Assembly: GCA_041397865.1 (NCBI GenBank)
Contig: JAWKVT010000002.1
Span: forward strand, 310,001 to 374,000
Direction of reading: 5' to 3'
DNA: 64,000 bases
Source: TMED27 sp041397865
GTDB lineage: Bacteria; Pseudomonadota; Alphaproteobacteria; Micavibrionales; Micavibrionaceae
In this document: positions 18,513 to 27,633 of the stretch, in pieces
Layout: each line of letters opens with the position of its first letter
Numbering within the stretch: the first letter of the stretch is position 1
Program-made: the position numbers and the translations under genes
Notes under the pieces: model-generated
What the model was told of the DNA's origin: nothing
The model's database searches: none
The model's input: only the letters and a program-made list of their open reading frames with translations

Positions 18513-19814
18513 TTAACGTGATTTTAGATCAATAATCGCCTCATCCAGCCTGCACCCTTCCATTTTCGCGCCCGTCAAAATCGCCCCTGTCAGATCCGCC
18601 CGCCGCAAATCGCAATCGCTTAAGTTCGCGTTGCTCAAATCAACCCCCATCAAAACCGCATCGCGTAAATCCGCATCTTTCAGGCAGGTAAAGCGCAAAT
18701 TCGCTCCGCTCAAATCAACCCGTTTCAGGCTGCTCTGGCCGTTTTCTTTCTTAAATTCAAGCGGGCAAAGCAAAGCCCCCGTCAGATCTGCCCGCGCCAT
18801 CTGCGCATATTTAAAGCTCGAACCGCGTAAATCAGCCTCAATCATGTTACAGTCGCGGAAATCGCTGCGGTCGAAATTCCCGCTCTGCAACTCCGCGCCT
18901 TGCAAATCCTGATTCAGGAAATTTCCCCCCACACACTGGATCGCTGTTAGAGGGAATCTTTTAAGATCCAGAACGTCGCGCAAATCATACCCGCCAAGGT
19001 CAAGCTGCCGCCCGCTGCGTCCCGCCGTCGCAACCCAAAGCGTATGTTCGTCCAAAAGTTCGGGCAGGGTTTTGCCGAGATTTTCCAGCGTGCTGCCCAT
19101 ATCGTTTTCCGTGATCGCCGCCGTCGCGTCCATGCCGCTTCGTTCCGTTTCTTCCATAACCGTTCCGGCCATGATAGAGCGCCGCATATTCGTCTTCGTA
19201 AGGTCCGATCCGCTCAAATCCGCATCCGTCAAATTCGCGCCTTCAAAACTCGCCCCGCTCAGATTGCATCCGGTCAGGATAACGCCGGTTAAATCGGAAT
19301 CTGAAAAGTCTGCCGATGTCGCATACGCTCCGGTCATATTCGTGTCATTCATTTTCGCCCCGGAAAACACCGCCTTGGAACCCGTCCCGCCCGAGCGCTT
19401 CCGGTCTTCGAGAAAGCCTTTCTCCCCGCGCTTCATAATTTTGCCTTCGCGCAAATCCACGTCGCTTAAATTCGCACCCGCCAGATTGGCCCCGGCGACA
19501 TAAGCCCCGCGAAAATCGGCTCGCGAAAAATTGCCGTTTCGCATATTGGCATTGCGCATGTCACAGGCGAAGAAACACGACGAGATATAAGTTCCCCCCG
19601 AAAGATCCGTTTCAACAAATAAAGAACCGGTAAAGTCGGCTTGCGAAACATCCGCGCTTTGAAAATCAAGGCTGGAAAGATCGCGGTATTTCAAAACAGC
19701 CCGCGCTCCGCCGATTTGACCGCGCAAATACATACTGTGCCGCTTAAGAATTTCCTCCAAATCATCCTGGAGAAGCGGTAAAAGTTCGTTGGGGTCGGGG
19801 ATCTCAAAGTTCAT
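18513..19814 (-). CDS. Pentapeptide-repeat protein
   Basis: 433 residues without signal peptide. Two blocks of A(D/N)LXX repeats are visible, about residues 45-230 (for example ADFRGAYVAGANLAGANLSD) and about 285-425 (ADLRDAVLMGVDLSNANLSD). They are joined by a non-repeat stretch of about 50 residues (TLPELLDEHTLWVATAGRSG). Such repeats form a right-handed beta helix; some family members mimic DNA and protect gyrase, but nothing here shows that role. The N-terminal 40 residues are acidic. Located between mutL and pgi. Confidence 0.85.
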   Translation of the reverse strand: MNFEIPDPNELLPLLQDDLEEILKRHSMYLRGQIGGARAVLKYRDLSSLDFQSADVSQADFTGSLFVETDLSGGTYISSCFFACDMRNANMRNGNFSRADFRGAYVAGANLAGANLSDVDLREGKIMKRGEKGFLEDRKRSGGTGSKAVFSGAKMNDTNMTGAYATSADFSDSDLTGVILTGCNLSGASFEGANLTDADLSGSDLTKTNMRRSIMAGTVMEETERSGMDATAAITENDMGSTLENLGKTLPELLDEHTLWVATAGRSGRQLDLGGYDLRDVLDLKRFPLTAIQCVGGNFLNQDLQGAELQSGNFDRSDFRDCNMIEADLRGSSFKYAQMARADLTGALLCPLEFKKENGQSSLKRVDLSGANLRFTCLKDADLRDAVLMGVDLSNANLSDCDLRRADLTGAILTGAKMEGCRLDEAIIDLKSR

Positions 19815-19908
19815 CTTTGCCGCGCGCGCATCCTTCGCTTGTAACCGGGCGCACGTCTGCGCCCGTAATCCATCCTATCTCAATAAGCCTATTCTACAGA
19901 AGTACTCT

Positions 19909-21486
19909 CTAAGATTTTATAAACTTTTGCACCAGATGGTCAAAAAGCCCCTTGGTCGAGCTGTCGGAATAATCATCAAGCCCCGTGCCGCTTTCAAAAG
20001 ATTGAATAATGCGCTGCGCGTTTCTTTTACCCAGTTCGACCCCCCACTGGTCAAAGCTGTTAACATCCCACACAGCGCCTTGAACAAAAACCTTATGCTC
20101 ATAAAGCGCAAGAAGCATCCCCAGATGATAACCGTCCAGCCGGTCCAGAATAAGCGTGGAACTGGGCCGGTTTCCGGGAAACCAGCGGTGCGGCTCGTTC
20201 GTATTGTCCTGCCCCTCCATCAGCGCTTTGCTCTGCGCCAGCGCATTCCCCAAAAGCGCCGCATGATGATTCTTGTGAGAATGCACAGGCTGGGCCGCCA
20301 GAATAAAATCTGCCGGGACCACCTCCGGGCTTTGATGCAAAAGCTGCATGAAAGTATGCTGGGCATTCGTACCGGCCTCGCCGAAAATAACCGGTCCTGT
20401 TGCATAATTAACCACCCGCCCGCCGGCAGTAACGCCTTTACCGTTCGATTCCATATCCACCTGTTGCAGATAAATCGGAAACGCGCTCAAATCGTGGGAA
20501 TAAGGCAAAACCGCATGGGCGCGGTAATCCCAGAAATTGCGGTACCACAGGCCCAGCATCCCCATAAGAACCGGAATATTGCGCTCCGGCGGCGCATTCG
20601 CGAAATGCTCATCCATCGCCTTGGCTCCGTCAAGCAGCGCCTTGAACACATCAAATCCGCACGCAATCGCAAGCGGCAAGCCAATCGCCCCCCACAAGGA
20701 ATACCGCCCGCCAACCCAATCGCGCATCGGGAAAATACGCGCCTCGGCAACGCCGAAATCTTTAGCCGCGGCGTCATTCGACGTAACCGCGATAAAATGC
20801 TGCCCGCAGGCGTCTGCGCCAAGGTCCTCTGAAAGCCAGCGTTTCGCCGTTTGTGCATTCGCCAGTGTTTCCAGTGTTGTAAAAGTCTTCGAAGAAATAA
20901 TAAAAAGCGTGTTTTCCGGCTCTAACCGTTGTAACTGCTGATGCAAAGCGCTGCCGTCAACATTCGAAACGAAATGCAAATCAGGCCCGTTGGCAAAAGG
21001 TTTCAGGGCTTTATACGCCATGCGTGGCCCCAGATCCGAACCGCCGATACCGATATTTACAACCGCCGTAATGTTCTTATCGCTTCGCACCGCATCGCTC
21101 AGCGCTTCCATGCGCCCAAGCGTCGTATCCACAAAATCACGGACATTCTCGCCGTCAATTTCAAGGCCTCCGTCGCATGACCCGCGCAGCGCCATATGCA
21201 ACGCCGCCCTGTTTTCGGAAACATTGACAGCTTCTCCGGCAAACAGCGCATCGCGCCGCCCCTCAACATCTCGCGCCCGCGCTAAATCCAATAACGCATC
21301 TTTCGTTTCCGCCGTAATTTTATGCTTTGAATAATCGAACAACAATCCCGGAATGCTAACGCTGAAACGCTCGAACCGCGCCGCATCCGCCTCAAACATC
21401 GCCTTCATGTGCAGCGTTTCCATCGAGCGCTTGTGATCGTGCAGGCGCGCCCATTCCGGCAAAGCTGTCAGCGGTTTACTCGACAT
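19909..21486 (-). CDS. pgi: Glucose-6-phosphate isomerase
   Basis: Interconverts glucose 6-phosphate and fructose 6-phosphate. The 525 residues contain VVNIGIGGSDLGPRMAY, the phosphate-binding SSKTFTTLETLANA, NFWDYRAHAVLPYSHDLSAF, the catalytic region VIFGEAGTNAQHTF (Glu, His) and GVELGKRNAQRI near the end. The start overlaps the preceding peptidase stop by 11 bp, so translation is coupled. Last gene of the long minus-strand run that starts at bufA. Confidence 0.96.
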   Translation of the reverse strand: MSSKPLTALPEWARLHDHKRSMETLHMKAMFEADAARFERFSVSIPGLLFDYSKHKITAETKDALLDLARARDVEGRRDALFAGEAVNVSENRAALHMALRGSCDGGLEIDGENVRDFVDTTLGRMEALSDAVRSDKNITAVVNIGIGGSDLGPRMAYKALKPFANGPDLHFVSNVDGSALHQQLQRLEPENTLFIISSKTFTTLETLANAQTAKRWLSEDLGADACGQHFIAVTSNDAAAKDFGVAEARIFPMRDWVGGRYSLWGAIGLPLAIACGFDVFKALLDGAKAMDEHFANAPPERNIPVLMGMLGLWYRNFWDYRAHAVLPYSHDLSAFPIYLQQVDMESNGKGVTAGGRVVNYATGPVIFGEAGTNAQHTFMQLLHQSPEVVPADFILAAQPVHSHKNHHAALLGNALAQSKALMEGQDNTNEPHRWFPGNRPSSTLILDRLDGYHLGMLLALYEHKVFVQGAVWDVNSFDQWGVELGKRNAQRIIQSFESGTGLDDYSDSSTKGLFDHLVQKFIKS

Positions 21487-22834
21487 TTGGCAGAGTTTTC
21501 ACGGTTACGGGGTTAAGGACATCCAGCCCCTCAGGCTGCCCCGCCAAAACCGTGACAAAGGCATTCGGATTAAGAATGCGCCGCGCCAGCGCCATGATAT
21601 CGTCCTTTGTTGTGGCCCTGATGGCCGCTTCGCGCCGGTCGAGATAATCAACCGGCAAATCGTCAAGTTGTAGCGAATTAAGAAGCCCCGCAATCTTGTC
21701 TGTCGATGTCAAAGACAGTGGCAAGGAGCCGATCAGGTAAGACTGCGCATCGCTGAGTTCCTTGTCCGAAACAGGCTCCCCGGTCATCTTTGTAAACTCC
21801 GCAGCGATAAGATCCAGCATCTCCGACACATTTTCGTTCTTGGTTGAGGTCGAAACGGCAAATCCCTTCAAATGCGCAAGATCGTAAAAATACGAATAAA
21901 TCCCGTAAGTCAGTCCGCGCTTTTCGCGGATTTCTTCGGTCAGCCGCGAACCGAAACCCGAAGACCCTAAAATGAAGTTCATCACCTGTCCCGTGTGAAA
22001 ATCCGGATCTTTACGCCCGATTCCGGGCTGGATAATTTCAATCACAGTTTGCGGTATATCGAGCTTGTAATGAAAAATCTCCCCCTGATTCTGAACCTCT
22101 ATATTTTCCGTTTCCGGCAATTCCACCTCCGGCAATTCGCCGAAAACCTCGTCCAGAATACCGCCAAGCTCCTGCGCGGTAATATCCCCCGCGACAGCTA
22201 CGACTAAATTGTTTTTCCCCAGATAGGCCTCATGAAACTTTTCCAGATCATCAGGAGAAACTTTCTCAAGCGAGGACAACGTGCCTCCGCTGTTCAACGC
22301 ATAAGGATGCCCGGCAAACGCCTTGTCGTTCAAAACCCGCGCCGCCATCCAGTCCGGATTCGAAAGGGACGAACGAATGCGGCTCTGGTTGGCCCGGCGC
22401 ATCCGCGCCACCGCCTCTTTGTCAAAGCGCGGATCCGTAAGCGCCAGCTTCGTAAGTTCAAAGGCCCGCGCTTTGTTTTTGCTCAGCGTTTTCAACGAAC
22501 CCGTAAAATCGTCCCGGCTTGCCGAAAAACTCAAGGATATCACCAGATCGCGCAGCTCTTTCTGAAACGCCTGAGCATCCAGCCCCCCCGCACCTTCGTC
22601 CAGTGTATTCGAAAGCATCCGCGCCAGACCCTGCTTGTCTTCCGGGTCCGCCACCGCTCCGGCCCCGCGAAACCCGAACTGCATCGCGATAACCGGAATG
22701 TTGTGATCCTCCACCAGCCACGCACGAATACCGCCTTCGCTGGTTACTTCCTGAATATCCAGCAGGCTTTCACTCGCCTGAACGGAAGCGGCAAACATAA
22801 AAAGGCCGATAAAAAGAACGCTTATAAATCTCAT
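21476..22834 (-). CDS. M16 peptidase family protein, probably the non-catalytic partner
   Basis: 452 residues with a Sec signal peptide (MRFISVLFIGLFMFAASVQA). It has the two-domain M16 fold (later FVTVLAGQPEG) but the zinc motif is lost: where HxxEH is expected the sequence reads LARMLSNTLDEG. The C-terminal half keeps the RG(L/F)TYGIYS-like stretch REKRGLTYGIYSYFYD. In M16B pairs one subunit is catalytic and the other completes the cavity, and the catalytic partner is the gene just upstream (3 bp gap). Periplasmic. Confidence 0.9.
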   Translation of the reverse strand: MRFISVLFIGLFMFAASVQASESLLDIQEVTSEGGIRAWLVEDHNIPVIAMQFGFRGAGAVADPEDKQGLARMLSNTLDEGAGGLDAQAFQKELRDLVISLSFSASRDDFTGSLKTLSKNKARAFELTKLALTDPRFDKEAVARMRRANQSRIRSSLSNPDWMAARVLNDKAFAGHPYALNSGGTLSSLEKVSPDDLEKFHEAYLGKNNLVVAVAGDITAQELGGILDEVFGELPEVELPETENIEVQNQGEIFHYKLDIPQTVIEIIQPGIGRKDPDFHTGQVMNFILGSSGFGSRLTEEIREKRGLTYGIYSYFYDLAHLKGFAVSTSTKNENVSEMLDLIAAEFTKMTGEPVSDKELSDAQSYLIGSLPLSLTSTDKIAGLLNSLQLDDLPVDYLDRREAAIRATTKDDIMALARRILNPNAFVTVLAGQPEGLDVLNPVTVKTLPNVE

Positions 22835-22837
22835 ATC

Positions 22838-24265
22838 CTATTTTCCTTGCGTAAGTTCAGGCAACAGATATCCCGTAACCGGGGGATGCGGACCGGGGGT
22901 GTCGGGGTTCAGGTACTTATCCGCGGCTCTTTGAACCTGTCTTTCGGTAATTTCAGCAATATCGTAAGACCAGTATTCAATATCGTCGAGGCTCTGCCCC
23001 GTGACCAGCCCGTAGCCGATAATCATCGCCGGACCCGTCAGGCTGTCGCGCGCGTAAACCTCCCGGTCGCGCAAACGGCTCTTCGCATCGCTCAACTCCT
23101 CTTCGCTCACCCCGTCTTTCACAAGCTTGCGCAACTCGTCCGTCAGCGCTTTTTTAATAACCTCAAGCCCCGTACCCTCCACCGGGCTGGCATAAATCCA
23201 AAGGCTCGAATCATCAACACTCGAACCGTTATAGGAAAGCCCCGCATTCGAAGCGATTTTTTGCTCCGCCACCAGTGACTTATAAAGCCGCGCCGTCGAT
23301 CCGCCGCCCATAATTTCCTGCAAAATTTCAAATGCCAGCGATTCCTGCCGGTTCTGGTTTGCGCTCGGCACACGGAACAACATCTGCACGACCGGTTCGC
23401 GAATGGATGGATGCTGCAAGGTCACTGAAGTCTGGGAATTCAGCTCCGGCGAACGCGTGCGCTTGCGCGCTGGCACATCCTCACGTGGCAACTGGCCGTA
23501 AATATCAATGGCCAGTTGGAACACCTCACCCGGTGTCACATCCCCTGATACCACTAAAATCGCATTATTTGGCGCATACCAGCGGTCGTAAAACGCTTTG
23601 GCGTCGGCATAGGAAAGCTCGTCCATCTCATGTTTCCAGCCGATCACCGGAATGCCGTAAGGATGGTTGACAAAAGCCGCCGCCGCCAGTTGCTCGCCGA
23701 ATTGCCCGCGCGGATCGTTATCCGTGCGCTGGCGGCGCTCTTCCAAAATCACTTTACGCTCCGAATCAACCTCCGCCTCCGGCGGGCTGATCCCGTTCAT
23801 CCGCCCCGCTTCCATCCGCATAACCGTTTCAAGATGCTGCGCCGGAACAGACTGGAAATACGCCGTGTAATCCTGCGCTGTAAAGGCATTGTCATTTCCG
23901 CCCAATGAACGCACGATCTGCGAAAACTCACCCGGTTTCAGGGGCGGTCTGCCGATCTGCTCCGACCCTTTAAATAAAAGATGCTCTAAAAAATGCGCAA
24001 TGCCCGATTGCCCGCGCGGCTCATCCGCTGCCCCGACCTTGTACCACACCATATGCGTCACCACCGGTGTTCGGGCGTTGGGGATCACAATCACCTGCAT
24101 CCCGTTATCCAGTGTAAAACTCTCGGCATCAAAGGTCTTGCTACGCTCTTCCTGCACCGCCGGGGCCTCTGCCGGTTGCTCGTTTTTAAGCGCCGCCCCC
24201 GCAGCCAGCCCATAAGCCGGAAAAAGAACAGCCAGAAGAAATGGAATAAAAGCTCTCATATGCAT
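22838..24265 (-). CDS. M16-family zinc metallopeptidase, catalytic subunit
   Basis: 475 residues with a signal peptide (MRAFIPFLLAVLFPAYGLAAG). The inverted zinc motif HFLEHLLFKGS gives HxxEH, and the downstream Glu ligand lies in EVDSERKVILEE. It processes peptides in the periplasm by family; the substrate is unknown. Followed by an inactive paralogue to form the usual pair. Two ATGs are possible (24265 and 24259). It sits 2 bp after bamF. Confidence 0.93.
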   Translation of the reverse strand: MHMRAFIPFLLAVLFPAYGLAAGAALKNEQPAEAPAVQEERSKTFDAESFTLDNGMQVIVIPNARTPVVTHMVWYKVGAADEPRGQSGIAHFLEHLLFKGSEQIGRPPLKPGEFSQIVRSLGGNDNAFTAQDYTAYFQSVPAQHLETVMRMEAGRMNGISPPEAEVDSERKVILEERRQRTDNDPRGQFGEQLAAAAFVNHPYGIPVIGWKHEMDELSYADAKAFYDRWYAPNNAILVVSGDVTPGEVFQLAIDIYGQLPREDVPARKRTRSPELNSQTSVTLQHPSIREPVVQMLFRVPSANQNRQESLAFEILQEIMGGGSTARLYKSLVAEQKIASNAGLSYNGSSVDDSSLWIYASPVEGTGLEVIKKALTDELRKLVKDGVSEEELSDAKSRLRDREVYARDSLTGPAMIIGYGLVTGQSLDDIEYWSYDIAEITERQVQRAADKYLNPDTPGPHPPVTGYLLPELTQGK

Positions 24266-24267
24266 TG

Positions 24268-24795
24268 TTAGTCCTCAATAGACGGGGTTTCACCCTCTGT
24301 AACGGGTTTGCCCTCTGCCTGATTTGTTTGCAAACGCTCCGCTTCCGCAGCCGCATCCAGCACCTTGGCCGGAGGCTGCGTATCGCGGCCAAGATTCATC
24401 AGCTTATCAATAACCGGCTCGTTTTTATCCACCATCTCCGCCGATTCTTTATCGACGCGGCTGCGAATATTCGGATCAATCTCCGAAGCCCCGGCTTGCT
24501 GCAACAACGCGCCCTCCGCGTTCGTCGGTGCGGCATATTGCTGCCCATCGTCGCCGTCACCGCCGAAAACATTTTGCCGCGCCTGCTCCATCGTCGCTTG
24601 CTCCTGCGGACGCGGCGCACCGGGACTCGGCGGGCGCAACGTATATTGCGGCGGCATCTCAAGCGGAGCCCGCTTGACCACCTGAAACTCATCAGGTGGC
24701 GCCTTATTCAGCCCCAACTGCTCCTGCGCGCTTTCACACGCCGACAAAACCGTAACGCTCAAAACCGTAAGAAGAAAATATTTATAATCACGCAT
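24268..24795 (-). CDS. DUF3035 (BamF-like) outer-membrane lipoprotein
   Basis: 175 residues with a lipoprotein signal: a hydrophobic stretch ending VLSAC, so Cys is the predicted lipid-modified residue. The mature protein is hydrophilic and disordered-looking, with the family block FQVVKRAPLEMPPQYTLRPP followed by LPxPG-like and Gln-rich segments. DUF3035 proteins are alphaproteobacterial and were described in Caulobacter as an extra BAM-complex subunit (BamF). ATG 24795 is preferred over a GTG at 24804. It lies after lspA, the arrangement familiar from many alphaproteobacteria. Confidence 0.85.
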   Translation of the reverse strand: MRDYKYFLLTVLSVTVLSACESAQEQLGLNKAPPDEFQVVKRAPLEMPPQYTLRPPSPGAPRPQEQATMEQARQNVFGGDGDDGQQYAAPTNAEGALLQQAGASEIDPNIRSRVDKESAEMVDKNEPVIDKLMNLGRDTQPPAKVLDAAAEAERLQTNQAEGKPVTEGETPSIED

Positions 24796-24838
24796 GGTCC
24801 ACAACCCGGTTCATAAATTCAAAAAAAATGAGTATGAG

Positions 24839-25387
24839 TTACTTAGCATCTTTTGCCCCCGTTTCAAAAAAGAAGGATTGGACGATCAACAGAAAAACAC
24901 CGATAAAAACGCAAGAATCGGCAACATTAAACGCGGGCCAATGCAATCCGGCGATATGAAAATCAAGAAAGTCAATCACCGCGCCAAAGCGCACCCGGTC
25001 CACCACATTCCCCAAAGCCCCGGCAATCACAAACACAATCGCAAAGCATTGCAGCTTTGAACGGCTCCGAAACAGCCAGACCAGAAATATCCCGGCAATC
25101 ACCAGCGAAAGCCCGCTCAATATAAGCGGCCCATACGCGCTGCTACCGTTGAACATGCCAAAGCTCACGCCCTGATTCCACACCATCACAATGTTGAAAA
25201 ACGGGAGGACTTCAATACTGGCAAAAGGCAGACGCCCTACCGGCATCGAAAGCCACTCCGCAAAACCGACCGCCGCCCCCGCCCCGTCCAAAGCCGGACG
25301 AATAATCTGCTCACTCATAAACCACTTACTAAGCTGGTCGGCGGCAAGCAGGAAAAACGCCAAAATCAGATACGGAACTTTTTGCAT
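24839..25387 (-). CDS. lspA: Lipoprotein signal peptidase (signal peptidase II)
   Basis: Cleaves signal peptides of lipidated prolipoproteins in the inner membrane. 182 residues with four helices; AADQLSKWFM at the N-terminus, VMVWNQGVSFGMF, GALGNVVDRVRFGAVIDFL with the first catalytic Asp, and FNVADSCVFIG with the second. Its substrates include the BamF-like lipoprotein downstream and BamD at 62 kb. ileS, its usual upstream neighbour, is here on the opposite strand 4 kb away. Confidence 0.95.
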   Translation of the reverse strand: MQKVPYLILAFFLLAADQLSKWFMSEQIIRPALDGAGAAVGFAEWLSMPVGRLPFASIEVLPFFNIVMVWNQGVSFGMFNGSSAYGPLILSGLSLVIAGIFLVWLFRSRSKLQCFAIVFVIAGALGNVVDRVRFGAVIDFLDFHIAGLHWPAFNVADSCVFIGVFLLIVQSFFFETGAKDAK

Positions 25388-25410
25388 TCCTGACTTTTAA
25401 CGTGTTTGGC

Positions 25411-25890
25411 TTAGCGAATCCATTTCAAAATCAGAGCATCCAAAGATAATTTCCCCGGACCCTTAATGAGAGGAACCGCAAGCAGCAGCATCCATAGATA
25501 ATGATCCGGGTTGCTCAAGCCATCGCCAAACTCGTCCGCGACAAAAAATTGGATCAATATTGTCGTAAGCAAAAGACCAAGCGCTGCCGCCCGCGTAAAA
25601 AGCCCCAAGACAAGAAGGACAGGTAAAATCAACTCCGTTGCGGTTCCAAGCACTGCCGCAACCTCGACCGGCAGAAACGGAACAACATGCGCCTCCCGAA
25701 ACAAATAAAGAGTGCTGTCCCAATCGTTATTAAGATAATTCTCGAACTTACTTTTGCCTGACCAGAAAAAAATATTGGCCGCAAAAACCCGTATACCCAA
25801 ATCCAGTAACGGCGAAAGCACACAATTCGAAAACCTGCGCAGCGGCCCAATCAGAGTGTCAATTTTTCGTGCGGCTTTAATCGTTATCAT
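25411..25890 (-). CDS. DoxX-family membrane protein of the bufferin operon
   Basis: 159 residues with four hydrophobic helices; typical DoxX elements are RVFAANIFFWSGKSKF, LGTATELILPVLLVLGLFTR and the C-terminal DHYLWMLLLAVPL. DoxX genes are frequent fourth members of bufABC operons (called bufD), but the function is not settled. 23 bp after bufC and 23 bp before lspA. The ribosome site before the annotated ATG is weak (AAGGG almost touching the codon), yet no better start is seen. Confidence 0.82.
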   Translation of the reverse strand: MITIKAARKIDTLIGPLRRFSNCVLSPLLDLGIRVFAANIFFWSGKSKFENYLNNDWDSTLYLFREAHVVPFLPVEVAAVLGTATELILPVLLVLGLFTRAAALGLLLTTILIQFFVADEFGDGLSNPDHYLWMLLLAVPLIKGPGKLSLDALILKWIR

Positions 25891-25913
25891 TCCCTTTAAA
25901 ATTCAAACTCTGC

Positions 25914-26702
25914 CTACGCATTCGCAGCCAAAGCCTTAAAAGTTTCAAGGGAGAGGTGTTTTTGTAAAAAACCTTGAAAATCAAAACTTTCATGCTCATT
26001 AAGAACGCTCTCCACAGCCGCCCCAAGAGCTTCACCTTGCCCCAAATGCTCCAACATCAAATATTCATCGGCCTGCAAAATAACGCTCGCACCCTCCAGA
26101 TTCGAACGATAAACCATCAACATTTCCCCGCCTTGGCCAATATTCAATGTGCCGTCCTGCACTTCGGCCATGCAGAAATCACGAATAGCTGTAAGCGGAT
26201 AACGCGAGCGCACCAGATGCACATTATCGCGCAAAGCCAGCTTTAAATCCCCAAGCTCTTCCGGCGGGAGTTCAGCCAAATTCTCAGCCCTGAGCGCCGC
26301 ATCATCCGCCGCGTAATAAGCCTTGTTCAGCGCCAGCTCAAACCGCGCTACATCCGGTAGATAGGGCAGGGACTTCGCCAACTCAAACCCTTCAACAAAT
26401 TCCGCAAAACCCTCACCATACAGGCTTAAACATCCTTGCTCCGGTGGATTTTTAAGGATAAAACTCCGTGCCATAAGCTCCAGAAATCCCCGCCCCACCA
26501 GCTTGTCCGTCACCGGAAACGTTGCCACCATCAAATCCGTCAAACTGCCGACAATATTGTTGCGGTAAACGCTGAGGCGTTTGGGCAGCGGAATGTCTCC
26601 TTCTGCGCAAAATGCCGCCAAATCCCCCGGCGGATCATCCAAAGCCTTCGGATCATCCAGCATCAAATTCTTAAACCGTTCCTGAAATTCATTTAGCTGC
26701 AT
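25914..26702 (-). CDS. bufC: DUF2063 protein, bufferin maturation partner BufC
   Basis: 262 residues starting MQLNEFQERFKNLML. The DUF2063 N-terminal domain has LPKRLSVYRNNIVGSLTDLM and ATFPVTDKLVGRGFLELMARSF, and the C-terminal half is alpha/beta with PYLPDVARFELALNKAYYA. By family knowledge it delivers the precursor peptide to the MNIO enzyme BufB. The frame is open upstream through a palindromic repeat, but those residues are repeat translation and ATG 26702 is the natural start. It overlaps the extended end of bufB by 14 bp. Confidence 0.85.
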   Translation of the reverse strand: MQLNEFQERFKNLMLDDPKALDDPPGDLAAFCAEGDIPLPKRLSVYRNNIVGSLTDLMVATFPVTDKLVGRGFLELMARSFILKNPPEQGCLSLYGEGFAEFVEGFELAKSLPYLPDVARFELALNKAYYAADDAALRAENLAELPPEELGDLKLALRDNVHLVRSRYPLTAIRDFCMAEVQDGTLNIGQGGEMLMVYRSNLEGASVILQADEYLMLEHLGQGEALGAAVESVLNEHESFDFQGFLQKHLSLETFKALAANA

Positions 26703-27633
26703 TACTAACCCCGTCATCCCGGACTTGATCCGGGATCTGGTTGTGGTGGCTTGCATAAGATCCCTGCTTTCGCAGGGATGACAGTATTTTTCTTGCCTTC
26801 TCCGCTTCCCCCGCCAATGTCGCCAGATCCGGAATATCGTTATCCCACTCAATCAGCGTCGGCACCACACCAATCTTGCCCACCGCATGCGCATATAAAT
26901 CCCAAACATCGCCCTTCACCGGGCGGCTATGGGTATCAACAAGAATAACGCCGTCTCCCGCGTCCTGTTCAATATGCCCCGCCAGATGCATCTCCCCGAC
27001 ATGCCGCGGCTCAATCGTTTCCACATAGGCCCACGCGTCATACCCGTGATTATGCGCCTGCACATAAATATTGTTCAGATCCAGCAAAATCCCGCAGCCC
27101 GTCATTTCCGCCAAACGGTTCATAAACGCATCTTCATGCATTTCGTTCCCCTTAAACGCCAGATAGGTCGACGGGTTTTCAATCAGCATCTTGCGCCCAA
27201 AAACCTCCTGCGCACGCTCAACATTGCGCGCCAGCTTATCCAGACTTTCCTGCGTGTAAGGGAGCGGCAGCAAATCATTCAAATGCGCATTCCCGCTGGC
27301 GCTCCACGACGCATGGTCGGAGACGTTAAACGGCTGGTAAATGTCGATAAGCTCTTTAAATCGCCGCAAATGCTCTTCGGAAACGGGCGCGTCAGACCCC
27401 AGCGATAGCCCCACAGCATGCAGGCTTAGGTTATATGTCTTCCGCACTTCGGATAAAAAATGACGATGGGCCCCGCCGCCGAAATAATTTTCCGGGTGAA
27501 CTTCGATCCACCCTAAATTCAGATCAGTCTCCAGAACTTCCTGATAATGCGGCGCACGAAGACCAATTCCCACCGACTCATCCGGAATGGACGCCGGTGG
27601 GAATGATTCATATTGATTAATGGGCTTCACCAT
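26689..27633 (-). CDS. bufB: DUF692/MNIO iron enzyme, bufferin maturase BufB
   Basis: Multinuclear iron-dependent oxidative enzyme with a TIM-barrel fold; in bufferin systems it converts Cys of BufA into thiooxazole-type heterocycles. Metal-ligand regions visible: SLHAVGLSLGSD, NVSDHASWSA, MLIENPSTYL, LLDLNNIYVQAHNHG, GEMHLAGHIE, LVDTHSRPV and LIEWDNDIP. ATG 27633 (MVKPINQYESFPP) overlaps the bufA stop by 17 bp. The last 35 or so residues (SSLRKQGSYASHH onward) are encoded by an inserted palindromic repeat, so the native C-terminus was near KARKIL. 314 residues as read. Confidence 0.9.
   Translation of the reverse strand: MVKPINQYESFPPASIPDESVGIGLRAPHYQEVLETDLNLGWIEVHPENYFGGGAHRHFLSEVRKTYNLSLHAVGLSLGSDAPVSEEHLRRFKELIDIYQPFNVSDHASWSASGNAHLNDLLPLPYTQESLDKLARNVERAQEVFGRKMLIENPSTYLAFKGNEMHEDAFMNRLAEMTGCGILLDLNNIYVQAHNHGYDAWAYVETIEPRHVGEMHLAGHIEQDAGDGVILVDTHSRPVKGDVWDLYAHAVGKIGVVPTLIEWDNDIPDLATLAGEAEKARKILSSLRKQGSYASHHNQIPDQVRDDGVSNAAK
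26712..26784. repeat. Palindromic repeat inserted across the bufB end
   Basis: Two hairpins inside a larger palindrome: ATCCCGGACTTGATCCGGGAT (in two arms around 26716-26736) and ATCCCTGCTTTCGCAGGGAT (26760-26779), with outer arms GTCATCCC and GGGATGAC. It is the GTCATCCCGG/CGGGATGAC type of repeat widespread in alphaproteobacteria. On the minus strand it is read in frame as the bufB tail. Confidence 0.85.

Noticed and set aside
22232..23278. 348-residue plus-strand frame across the two M16 genes
   Set aside because: Arg/Gln-rich shadow running across two identified genes and their junction.
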